Assembly: GCA_930367205.1 (NCBI GenBank)
Contig: OV884009.1
Location: forward strand, 102,569,189 to 102,633,188
DNA: 64,000 bases
Direction of reading: 5' to 3'
DNA from: Acanthosoma haemorrhoidale
Taxonomy: Eukaryota; Arthropoda; Insecta; Hemiptera; Acanthosomatidae
Position numbers and translations under genes: made by a program. This document shows positions 1 through 13,000 of this stretch, piece after piece (within the stretch, counting starts at the first letter, position 1; every line of letters begins with the position of its first letter). The notes under the pieces are model-generated. The model was not told the origin of the DNA. It did not search any database and saw only the letters and a list, made by a program, of their open reading frames with translations.

Positions 1-717
1 TTGTTCTTTCCAATTTGATTAAAAGCATAATTTAAATTCCAGTAATTAATTGAAATTTTTTTGTTCGGTTTGTTTGATCATCTCTTTTTTAAATTTTTTT
101 AGTTTCTTAACTGCAGTTGTCATACTTTTATATCCAAACTGCTTGACAGTTAAATTTTTAACATCTAGGTCCCCTTAAAGTTAGCTTTATTTATTTTTTT
201 CATATGAACAGTATATTTGGTAACCTCACTGTGAGATATTAGGTATCCTTTCTCATATAATTAAAATAAAATTTTAGCCTACAACTGATATTATTCGTGT
301 TTGTCAGTCCTTGGGTGTTGGTGCTTAATTAATTTACTATATGGTCTATGGTATGTTTGCCTTGCTTAAGTTAAGGCAGAGAAATATAGTTTGGCTGAGA
401 TATTTTATTGTATTTCTATAACAATCAGTGCTTCAAAATGTAGTGGTGTTACAAAACATTATATTGGTTTAAAAATGCAGCTGAAATTACACTTTTGAGT
501 TAAATAAAAAGAAATGTGCAATTTCAAACTTGTATATAATTTTTACTTAACATCATTAAGTCTACTTTAACCTATTTTATTCATTAATACTTCTCTTTTC
601 TATGCACTTATATAAGTATGTCCGCAATATTACTTTTTTTTTGTTTTCCTTAAAAAAAAATATATAGTGATTCTTATTAAGGTGGGTAAGGGTAAGCTAT
701 TAGAAATCCAGTTCTAA

Positions 718-826
718 TTTATAGAGCTTCAGGTGACAGAAAATCAATGTCTGGTAAGGAAATCAAACCCAGAACATTCTTTATCATGAAGCCGTTACAC
801 TGATCACTACATCACATGACAGGTTT
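718..826 (-). repeat. tRNA-derived SINE-like fragment
   Basis: Read on the minus strand, this piece resembles a tRNA-derived SINE head. It has an A-box-like TAGTGATCAGTGTAACG and, about 30 bases later, a B-box-like GGTTTGATTTCC. No poly(A) tail or target duplication was confirmed. A pseudo-tRNA fragment is an alternative. Confidence 0.35.
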
Positions 827-884
827 TATACAACTAAGATATATTTGTGTGATTATTAATTAATCTGGTTAATCTTTTCCTTAG

Positions 885-1054
885 TGATGACGAGTACTGC
901 AAATCAAGGCCAGCCAGTTAAAAGTAGTACCACGCCTGCTGCAACTGTTTTGAAATCGTCTCAGAAGTCTCAAATTTTAGTACAAAAACCAGTTTCTCAA
1001 GGGCCACCACAAATAGTTACCTTGCTAAAAACAAGCCAAGGAATGACAGTAACT
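885..1054 (+). CDS. Hcf: HCF coding exon a (Thr/Ser/Gln-rich linker)
   Basis: The exon follows a TTCCTTAG acceptor and encodes a Ser/Thr/Gln-rich stretch ending in [12 protein letters not shown], the conserved HCF linker text just before PKVSLIQGK. Two donors in the same phase are possible, at 1049 (GTAACT) and 1055 (GTACGA). The later one keeps two more residues and is used here. Confidence 0.8.
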
Positions 1055-4000
1055 GTACGATTATTATGCTTAAATTAAAGAAATCATGAGATCTAATAGT
1101 CTTCAATTTAAATATAGAAAATATGTTTTGATTTTAGATGCCAAAAGTAAGTCTTATCCAGGGCAAAAGTGGTACTAATAGTACTCCGACTGTAAAGGCA
1201 GGAATCCCCCAAGGTGCAACAATTGTTAAGCTTGTTAGTGCTTCTGCCAATCCAGGTATTTTTAAAATATATTTTAACTTTTTTGATTTCATTAAGTTAA
1301 TTTTATATTTCTCCCATTTTTAAGTCTGTCTACCTGTCTTTCTTTGGGTTAAAATGTTCTGATATTTCAAAGGAATGTTAAACACCAGCCCGGGCTGCAC
1401 TACGTATGTTCTGGTTAAGATGCAGTTACAGGAAGAATAAGAAATAATTGAAAATAAGAAAATTTACCCCCATATCTGTTAATACACACACTTCTCTCTG
1501 TCTTCTTAATCTTTCTCAAGTAACTGCTTGGTAGCTGTTTTAGATGTAATGTTCTGATTTTTTCCCCGTGGTTGAGGACATATTAAAGACAGCAATGGAA
1601 ATAGAAAATCAGAGATGTTGATTTAGGAGCATACATAAGAAATGATCTTTTCAATGTTAAGGCCAATTTAAATAGGATTTTTCAGTAATATTTTAGGTAT
1701 TTAATTTTTTCTATTCTGTTGGATGGGGTTGTTGTTTATAGTTTATCAAATAAAATGAGGTTTTTTTTTTTTGTAGTAAGTAGTTTTTCACTATCATTTA
1801 ATAAGTATTTAAGAAATCCACAAATATCCTAGCGAGTATCTCTCACTATTGTTTTTTTTACTGTTTACTTCCTTTATTTCGTTCTTATATGTTTAAAAAA
1901 AAATCATCAAAAAAAAACTAGTTCTTAATTGATGCAAAAAAAAAAGTTTTAACTATTAAAAAAAACAAGAAGAGGGGGGAAGCAAGCTGCTGGTCATTAG
2001 TTTGTTTTTTTAGCTTAATTTAATATTGTATATGATTTATAAGAAAGAACTTATATAAATCATTGTTATCTATCAAAAATTGATAATATGATAAGCAAGT
2101 AACTGCCAAATTACCATTTAAGCACAGATTTTTTTAAAGACGTTTAATATAGAGATGTGTCGGTCATAGACAAATGGAATTAGAAGATCAATTCACTTAG
2201 AACTGTCGTAGATAAATTAAGGATCTTTGTCTACTGTTCGCCCACTTAAGTCAACATTGTTATGTTTGGCATAAATGAATCTCAGTTTAAACATTCTCTG
2301 TTCGCATTCGCAGTGTTTCATTTACCATAATGTTTCGTTTGTTCACTTTTCAGTTTCATTTACATCCTGGTTTGCATTCTCCACTAGTCCACAAAAATGT
2401 TTTTTTTTTTACTTTTACCTGGCTACATTTAGAATTTCCTATTTAAATAATTTAGTGCCATGTTTTCAATTTGATCAACTTATTAAAGTTGATGCACAGA
2501 TCAGTAGCCTTGTCTGTTTTGCTTTAGTTGAAATCGCTGAGCCCTACTTATTGTGTTACTTGTGTTAATACTGTGAATTTCAATTAATTTTAATTGAAAA
2601 TATTAAATTTACATAAAAGATTTTTGTTTCAGTTTTGTTATTAATTTTATTATTAATTGTAATTTAGTTGGTAATACCAAGGTGCTCACTACAATGAAAA
2701 CTGTCCCTTCCAATATGGTTACTGTAAACAAAGGCTCAACAGCTGGGTCCAAACAGCAAACAATCATTATTAACAAACCTGGTATAAGAATGCCTACTGG
2801 ACAGCAGTTCATTGTTATGACAACCGGATCTACGATTAGGCCCGTCTCAACTGTAACAACAGCACAAAGCTCTTCTGAAAAAGGTAAATAAGTTTTATTG
2901 ATTTTTCGGTTGTCTGATTATATTAACTTTATTCTATTGATATTATTATTTAATTAGGCTACACAAATTTATCGTCAAAATTTTATTTTAGGAAATGGTC
3001 CTGTTAGAATGTTGATGATGAATCCTAATTCAACAAATTCAACAATTTCAAAACCTATTACTATTACTGTGCCTGGTTCTGGAGGCTCAAAAACTCTAAC
3101 AATTACTGGAAAGACATCTTTAGGACCAGCATCTCATATTCTTCAACAGGCCAATGCCCAGGTGAGAATTATTTAATTTGTACTTATTACTTAAGGCATT
3201 GTATTGACCTGTAACAGTAATATTGTACTGATTGGAAGTGGCAACTTACATATATTTTTTAGAAATAATACAGTCAAACTCGAATAGTTCTAGCATTGTT
3301 AATTCGAACTTTTCTGTTGGTCCCTAGCCTTTCCTATTCAACGCAATGTAAAAAATCAATTTTTTATCTGGTTAAATCAAAGTGAAATCCAATAATATAT
3401 GTTATTCTCTAAGAAAACTACAAATATATCCTACATAATTGTATCCCAGTTCATTTAATAAGGAGAACAAAAGCTTTGTAAACATTAACAGGCTTAATTG
3501 TAACGACACTAGAGGTAGGTGTTGGGTTATAGTATAGGTCAACCACCCCCTTTATGTTAAAGGCAGAGATTTCATTAGAAAATTTGGTCGAACAAATTCT
3601 TAAAAACTTGTGCGTAGTCTTCAAAAACTAAACAGCCTTAGCTGACTCATTATATGTTAGAAATGATTTCAACTAAACTCTCCTAATTCATTTGTAATTT
3701 GTCTCTTCAGTTTAAATTTGTTGACATTAACAGTAAGTTACATTTAAGTGTTTCAATTAAGTGATTTTGAGTGAGTGGAACAAGATATCAGCGGACTCAA
3801 TGGACCTTTTATTGACATCAATATTAACATTTCTCTAGGGTAGGAGTTGAAAGAAACAAAAATTTTCTGTGGTCCCTTCAACTTAAACTGTCAAATTTAA
3901 CAAGTTCCATTATACCATAGTTCCATAAACAAAGAAACGACAATTAAAGTTAATAATTATCACTTCTCTATTCACACTCTAATTACATCTTTAGTTACTT

Positions 4001-7000
4001 AATATAACCTTTCTCTATCCTCTCACGTTTAAGAATCTTGCTGATAGCTCTATCTAATGGTGATCAGTAGAAGCAGCCCGGCAAATTCATAATAAAGAAA
4101 GTATACTTTCTTTACACACACACATATATATATACCATCAATACAGTATTTTTACAGCAGTGATTAATACTTCAGTTTATACCATTTTGTTACTTTTTTG
4201 GGAAAAAGGCTCGTTAGCCAAAACTAGTTCACTTGTCCCTTAGTCACCACAGACCTCACTATAAACTATTTAACTCATTAATTTTAATAAGGTTGGTTTG
4301 GAGGAAGTCACACGAGGCCACCTCAGACTTAATGGTCGCTCCAGGTTGCCAGGGATGAGATGTGAGTATAGAAAATTAACACATGTGGATTAGGAGGGCC
4401 ATAGAAGCGTGAATGGAAGTACTGTTATCTTAAATGAAAAGGGTGTTGAAAGCACCATGAAGGGTATTGTTATTGATGGGATCATTCAGGAGGATTCTGG
4501 ATGCAAAGAATACTGAAGGCCTTGTCGTTCCCACAGACTAGTATCGTTAAGATCAAGTAGGTTGGAGTATCATTTTGTAGATTATTCTCTTGTTTTCTAT
4601 TATGATTGCTCATGAAGGGAAGAAGTAGTTTTAATCATCGGTTAGTTAATTCTTATTGAGATGTGCTTTGAGGGGTGGGGTCCCTTAAGAGTTGCTAGTC
4701 TAATATAAGTCCTAGATTGGTGGTCTGGCATTTAGCAGAACAAGGTTAGTTAAAAAATAAAACTGAAGGACAGGATGAGTGATTCAGGGTGAAGAGGACT
4801 TGTCAGTCAGTATGCACTTAAAATTTCCATTTGAAGAGCCATCTAAAAGGGTGTTCCTACAGATTTGAACAATATGAATAAAAACAAAGCTATCCACAAG
4901 CTGTATAACCATAGGAATGAGAAGCTTTCTACTCTTTTTTATCAAATAATTCTTCAGCTATACATTTTTCTTAGTCCGGATGGGAAACCAACAATCTTGA
5001 AATGTATAACAATCAAATGGAATACTACAGGGCTGTGTGTGGCCTTAGTACAAAACTGTTTGGCTTAACAATTAATGAACTGGGTACCAACCTCTCAAGA
5101 GGCATCAAACCAATGCTTTTTGTTAATGACACTGCTGTGATTAATGTTCAAAAGACATCCAAGACATAAAATACAAAATACAAAAGAATGGTAGGTATAA
5201 TTAATGACTGGTCACAAAAATCCAGACTGAAATTGGACAATGCATAAGCAAATTATATATATTTTGATGGTTTTGAGGTTCTTGTGTAACATCCTCATTT
5301 TCAGCCTGAAAGAAAAATCTATGAAGGAGCTGCAAATGGTATAAAATACTTAGGGCTCTGATTAGACTACGTACTTAAAGTTTATCAGTCGTTAGTTTGC
5401 TCCAAACTAGACTAAAAGTGCTTCATATATGTTTCTTGATCATGCAGAAATCTGAATCTCAACATGAATCTTCTGTCTTAAAAGCCCCGTCTTGAATCTG
5501 GGTTATCCCCTCTGCTATTCATGAGCTATACTTCTAGATTGTACCTGAAACAGCTTCTGAAGAAAATATTACCAGAAACCAAATGGGACTTGACCTTTAG
5601 CTGAACAAATTTCAATCATAGTCTTTGATCTTAATTCTATATGAAGTACCAAATCATCACACTCCTCCATGGACATATCACCATCCAATAGTTTCATTGG
5701 AACTAACAAAACTTCAAAAAAACATTACATGCCCACATCAAAATTTTAGAAGAAATTAATAAATTAACTTTAAAATCAACTACCTGACAGTTAATTCATC
5801 TTCACAGATGAACCAAAATAAGACTATTCAACAGCATATACCTTTATGATCTCAAACTCAATTCACAAATACAAATTCCACTGGGAATGCAGGATTAGCC
5901 TAGAGCACTCAGTGGAATTACATCTGCACTACATTATTTCTTATTAGAAGAATCACTAAAAATAATAATAGCAAATTAATGACAACATATGTGGCATGAA
6001 ATCCTACTGAGCAATGCTAAATAGATCTAAAGGTAGTGAAAATATGGGACAGCTACCGCCATGAAGAAGTTGACCTGATTACTTTAAAAAGTAGGACACA
6101 GCCGACTGACCCACCAATATCTCATTCAGTGGGAACCACCTCCAAGTATTTATAAAATATGTTTCAAAACTGATAAGAACTTGAAAATGCGAGTTGCTTT
6201 GAGCAGGGACCTGCTGTAGGTTGCTACTTTAGGTTGGGGGGGGGGGTACCAAAAGCAGGACAGAAAAATTTGGGACTTACAAATAAAGCGTGAGGCTGCC
6301 TGAAGACACTTCAGGTGTTCAGAGTACTCCGCAACTTGACCCAGGCGAAGTCCAAGTATTTTCTGGAAGCCCTCTAAACAAACTCATATTTTGTGTGTAT
6401 CCACCTCAATCATTTCACTATCTCCCTCATGTTATTGTTCTTGCGAGCCTTCATTTAATGCTAATGATTTTTATTTTAAATATATCTCTCCCACAGACCT
6501 TATAAGCTCCGTAATGAGAGCATTAACTAACGCTACTGGTCCTGGCGGAATCCCTGTGAAGCTAGTAAAATTATGCTTTCCAGTCCTCCTGCCTGTTCTT
6601 CTCCATATTTAAAATGTTTCCCTTCAAAACTCAGTTTTCCCAACTTGGAAAAAAGCTGTTGTCCAACCCTTCATTGAAAAAATCCTAACCGTACATCACC
6701 AAATGACTATCGGCCAATTTCCATCCTTTCTTACCTCTTGAACTAGTTCGATCCCAAATCTCCGATTTCCTTAAACAGTCCCAACTTCTGTACTCTTTCT
6801 AATCTGGTTTCCGTCCCGGTTACTCCACACAATCGGCCCTAGCTAAATCATCAGTGACATTTATGCTGCTATTGGTCAAGAAAAATTAACAGTCCTAATT
6901 CTCTTAGATTTCTCCAAAGCATTTGATACCATACCATAGCCACACAATCCTTCTTTTCAAGTTAAATTCATTAACCTTCTCTGATACCTCTATTCAATGG

Positions 7001-10000
7001 TTTTGATCATTTCTTTCCAATCATTCACAAATAGTTATCCCTAATCAACCCCTATCTGCCTCCCTCACTCTTTCCTCAGGTGTAGCCCTGGGATCGAGCA
7101 TTTACCCCTTCCTTTTAGTTGTTACATCAATGATCTCTATTAATCTATTCATCATTGTTCCCATCCCCTCTACGCTGACGACTCCTAAATCTATTTATCT
7201 TTCCCCCCCTTCGACTTATTTCCAGTGTTCGCCAGGATTCAGGGAGGCCTAGATTGGATAAGTGCCTGTGCAAACCTGAATAAACTAAGGTTAACTCTTA
7301 ATGGCCATCCTATTACTTACAGCTCCACTGTTTAAAACCTAGAGATACCCATTGATCTAACCCTCTCCTGGAACCTACATAACTCCCAAATTATTGTCGG
7401 TCAATTGGTACCCATAAAATAATCCATCGCTTTCGTCATCTAGTCACCCAGATGTCAACAACTCTTTGCATCCTCTCTCATTTTCCTTCACTTTGACACT
7501 TTGTGGTGTATGGGGGTCTCTTGGAGATAAGTGGAAGCAAATCATCAATTGCTTCATTAGATTTGTCTTTAGGACTCCGCGGCATTCCCATGTCTCTCAT
7601 ATCTATGCTGAGTTAGAGTGGCTGTTCCCCTCCTTCGGTGGACAATATTTCCTCAGTTCATTCCTTTTTCTAACCATCCATTACTGCGTTACCCTTCATA
7701 TATAAACCAATATTTTACTGTTCAAAACCTCAGTCCACTCATGGAACTCAAGATCCTGTTTCTCTGACCTTTATACTCCTGCCCAAAATACTGCAGCATA
7801 TGATCAGTCCTTCCTTGCTACTACTACCCTCTGGATTTCTCTACCTCCTAATATCCACTATGCTTCATCCCTGCTTAAAAGCTTTTCTATTGCAACACTT
7901 TCTCACCATCCAAAGAGATGCTCGTTAGTCTAGGAACGATTCATGCATTCATTATTTTATATTTCCTGACTTTTATTTGATTGTTTACTATATGTAGATA
8001 AATGTTGGCTGCCAGTTTCTATCTAGTTCTCTTGTTTTCTTTTGTGTTAATTTTATTATTTTTTATATTATGTCTTAGTGTACAGACTTCTGCATATTGT
8101 TGTTTTCCCCTTATAGATGGATCTTATGGGCTTTATTTACAAAAAAGTTACAAATTTTTTATTTTATTATTATTATTACCATTATTCAGAGGTTTACACT
8201 TTATTTTACATTATTACTGTTTTTTTTGTTTTTTTATTATTATGTTGTTATAGTTTATTTTATTTGCCAGATGTGAATTTGTCATCTGAACAGTAATGCT
8301 ATTCGTAGGGTTATTCATATTAGCCCTAGAATATTTTTTTTTTTCTATTCTAGAAGCATGGTTATTTATCCAAATTATCCGCCCAATTTCTGCGCCTTAA
8401 GAATAAGATCTAAGTTAAGCCAATTAGTAATGTACTGATATAAAATCTGTGGAGTGTTTATCTCAATATTAAATATTGTTGTATTTAATATTATTTTAAC
8501 ATATGTTCTTCATTTCCTTGACAGGGGCTCAAAAATTTAAGAGTACAGATGGGAGAAAAAACCATGACATTAGTGTCTAACAGCTCAACACTTTGGAGTG
8601 GAGCTGGAGACTCTTCTACCAGTTCAAACCTTTCTGGATCAGTAACAAATAATAATAGAGTAGTATTACTACCTTCAAAGCCACAATCTACTACAGCCAT
8701 CAACAGTAAGTTATTATTTTATTTTTTTTAAATTAATTCAATACCCTGCCAAAATCTTATTACATGTACCTACTATTATAATACAAGATCGTGAACATCT
8801 TGATGATTTCAGTATTTCGTATATTTGTTGTTGAAAAAAACCTGGAGGCACAACTCTAAATTCAAAAAAATATTTCTGCTGGTGTTGTTTTTCTTTCAGA
8901 CAAAATGAACGTCAAAAATTTATTTGGTCAATTCCTAAATCAATTTGTAGCCTCAATTTCACTGTATTGCGGTCGTAGTATTTGTAATATGCTGCTTATA
9001 TGTGACAATCAGAGGGACACCAGTATGTTTTTTTTTTATGAAGGCACCATAACCCAAGACTAGGGGAACCAAACAAAGTATTTTACAGAATAAGTTTGTA
9101 TATCTGTGAAGAAGATACAAGGGTGGTCTGAAAAGTTTCCGACCTAACAAAGATACAAGACGTTTTTTTCAGAAATTTTTTTTTTATTTTTCAACATAGT
9201 CTCCTTGTAACTCTACACACCTCTCCCAGCGGTGCTCCCATCTCTGTAACCCGTCCAAATAGCACTCGGCGTTTTTCTCTGCAAAATAATCATTCACGAA
9301 GGTGATTGCCTCTTCATTTGATGAAAATCTCTGTCCTCCGAGTGCAATTTTTAGATGAGGGAACAAAAAGAAGTCGCTTGGGGCTAGATCTGGTGAGTAA
9401 GGCGGATGGTCAAGCGGTTTAAACCGTAATTCATGGATTTTCGCCATGGCAACCACTGAGGTGTGAGACGGTGTGTTGTCTTGGTGAAACAGGATTTTCT
9501 TTTTCTGCAAATGTGGCCGTTTTTCCGCAAGTTCTGCCTTCAACTTGTCAAGTAATGATGCGTAGTATGCTCCTGTAATGGTTTTTCGTTTTTGAAGATA
9601 ATCAATTAAAATAACTCCATGACTATCCCAAAAAACAGTCGCCATCACTTTCCCAGCCGAAAAAACCGTTTTTGTAGCCGGTTCCCCCTTTGCAGTCCAC
9701 TGTTTGGACTGTATTTTTATTTCGGGCGTATAATGGTGTATCTAAGTTTCATCCACAGTAATTAATCGGCGCCAAAACTCGGATTTATTGCGCCTAAACT
9801 GCACCAACAGAGGGTTGGAAATGTTCATTCGAACACATTTTTGGTCTAATGTGAGCAAAAGCGGCACCCAACGCGCGGACAGCTTTCTCATCTCTAAATG
9901 TTGATTTATTATGTGACAAACACGTTCTTATGACATGTTCATAACCTCTGCTATCTCTCTCACTTTAATTCGGCGGTCGTCTAGCACGAATTGGTGAACT

Positions 10001-13000
10001 TTGGCGATGTTTTCGTCGGTAGTTACAGTTTTTGGACGTCCCAAACGTTCATCGTCTCCCAAGCTCTTACGACCTCTTTTAAATTCAACTACCCAAAATT
10101 TCACTGTGGTAAATGATGGTGCCGAGTCCCCCCATACACAGAATCCAACTCATCTTTGATTTGGGTAGGCGTATTGCCTTTCAAAAACAAATATTTAATG
10201 ACAGCTCGATACTCGATTTAGTCCATTTTCATAAAAACACTCGCATTGACTCACTCAAATGACTGTTACACAACAACTGCGCGTCCAAAATGGCTGAAAC
10301 TTTGGTGAGTAACTGTCAACAGATGAGAACAACGAAATTTACTAGCTTTTATTTACGACTGCTGCTATCTTCATGTTGAGGTCGGAAACTTTTCAGACCA
10401 CCCTCGTAGCTCTGGGGAATTTATGTTTAAATCCATCTTCCTCCTTATTTTAGCTGTCACATATCTGGTAATATTAATTTGGCAGCATGGGGCTTCACTT
10501 GGCAATGTATGAATTTATTCGCACTTTTCAACTATTGAAAACCAATCAACACATATTTTTACTTTGTTCTGCTTCTTGCCATGTAATGATGTACATGATT
10601 TTATTTGCATTGACCACTGAACTTGGGTTCAGGCTGGTTTCAAAAGTTTGATAGGGGTTTTTTTTAATTATGTCTGTATTATTTGCATATCCAAGGATAT
10701 GTGCGGGTTTAATATGATCTATTTGTTACAGCCTTTTCTAGAGCAAGGACCAATAGGAGGCAGGCAAGAGCGTCATCTTTTCATTAGCATACTATTCTAA
10801 CATTTCTTTCTAACGTTTACTGTTTATTTCATCTCTTGCGTTGTCATTTGACTCAATGTTACTAACTTTGCAGGGCTGTTTACAGTTCTGGTTTATCAAT
10901 GCTATCATAGGTCTTTATGAGTTTGTATCTGTTTATATTTATATTTTGAATTGTTATTTCCTTTTTCTTTTTATTCTGTGGCTGAAAATTTGGTTCATAT
11001 TAAATTATTACCTCTTAAAGCTTCATTGAAATTCATTCATCTCTTGTTACGAATAGAAAAAAGCTTGTAGTGCATAATGTTTGATACGGCTGGCTTTATG
11101 TCCCCTTTTTTGTGATGTGGGCTTATAACTAACTGTTTTTTTTCAGTGGGGAATATAGCTGTTTCTCAATACACATTTCAATAGATAGTTCATGCCTAGC
11201 TTCGACTAATTCAGGATCTACACATTATAATAATTCAGTAGGGATCTCTTGATTTTTATTGTTTGTTAAATCTAATGTTAGGTATGTTGTGCGAAACTCC
11301 AGTGCCCAAGAGACTTAGTACCAGATCAGTGGTACTAATTAGCGTTTCTGGAATCTTCCCCCATGCAATATTTGTGTTGCAATCGTCTGACTTGTGAATG
11401 TATATGGATATGGAGACATTTCTTGTCGCTTCCCAGGTGTCTACTTAATTATGCCTCGAGAGATTTATTTGTGTGAAATCAAAATCCATTCCCCTATATA
11501 TCCATTTCAGCAGATTAAACCTTATCTAAGAGAATTAACAATCTGATTCACTTTGGTACCATCAAACGTTCCAAGTTCTATTATGTACGTCTTAAAGTGG
11601 AACAATGAATCTTAATTAGCCACAATGATTTTATTTGTTTACCACAATTATTTATGGGTTTCTAGATCTAATTCTTTTCAGGTTCAACTGTCGGACCTGC
11701 TTCTGATGCAGCTTTGACAGCTTTGGCTGCTGAAGCAGGATTAATTGATTCTCCAGCTGACTTAAATACTAGGAAAAAGGATTCTGAAGATAACAGTAGT
11801 TATTTAAACAAGGAAGTTTCTGAAACATCTGATGTAATGGAATTGGCAAAAGAATTGCAACAATTAAAAGAAGATTCCAGAGACTTAAATGATATTGATT
11901 CTAGTAGATGTGATTCAGAAATAGAACCCAAAATGACTGCAGAACCCGGCTCTACTTGTATGTGTATATAACCTTTTGTTTATAATGGCATATTTTTACT
12001 TAAGTCATTTGTTGTTTATTGATCATTGTTTTTTGTTTTTATGGCCATTGAAACTAATTTCATTTTTTAAGCAATAAGCAAATTCCCTTAAAATAGATTT
12101 TACACCATTCGTATAACAGTGGTATTGATCCATAGTTACACCTCACTTAACACATATTTGTTTAATGTGATTGACGCGGGATTTTATTAAACATTATATA
12201 TACATATTATGTATAATGTATCTGGGATATATATACATATGTGTGTTTTGCAATAATTTTCATTAAAATATGGGATAGATCAGATGATCCAAGTGTGATA
12301 ATAAGCTTAGATAAGAATTATTAGGAATTGCGAGCAACTGATAATTAGCCCGATTGGCCTACATTGTCTGTCATTTCTTTATTTATTGAAATATATACAA
12401 TACAAGTAGGTATTATGACCGGTGGCTTAGGACTTGCATTTTTAGTCTTGTTACCTCTGGGGGTTGAAAATGCTTGTTAGCCAAAAAACTTCACTTGTCC
12501 CTTAACCTTAATGAGCTCACTATTTAACACAATGTTAGTTGATTTGAAGGAGATCTTGAGTGTACCTCTTCTTTAGGCATCATTAATCTGGGATGAGATA
12601 GGATAATATAACAGCATTCACATTAGGATTGGAATGACCAGAAAGGCAGTAATGGGAATTCTGGTAATGGGTTTATTGTTGTATGGATTAATCTCTGTTT
12701 TCAATGGTTAGTCCATGGGGGTAATCAATTGGACATTGGTCCATGTGGTGAAAAAGTAGTTTAAATCGTGTGTTAGTTTCTTGTCTTGAAGTGATGTTAG
12801 GGGCCTAGTATGGGTCACCTGTATAATGTAGGTGGTCTGGGATTTAGCAGGCATTATTTGGTTGAGAAAAACTAGGACAAAATAAGCGATGGAGGGAGAA
12901 CATGACATGAGAGAGGGCTTCTCTCATTCATCAAAATTCACTTTGAATTTTCATTTGAAGCGCTAAGGTTTTAAAAGTTAAAGGGCAACGGTGTTCTTGC

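Noticed and set aside
2275..2568. 97-codon frame in an HCF intron
   Set aside because: It is Phe/Ser/Leu-rich AT-driven composition with no homology and no splice context.
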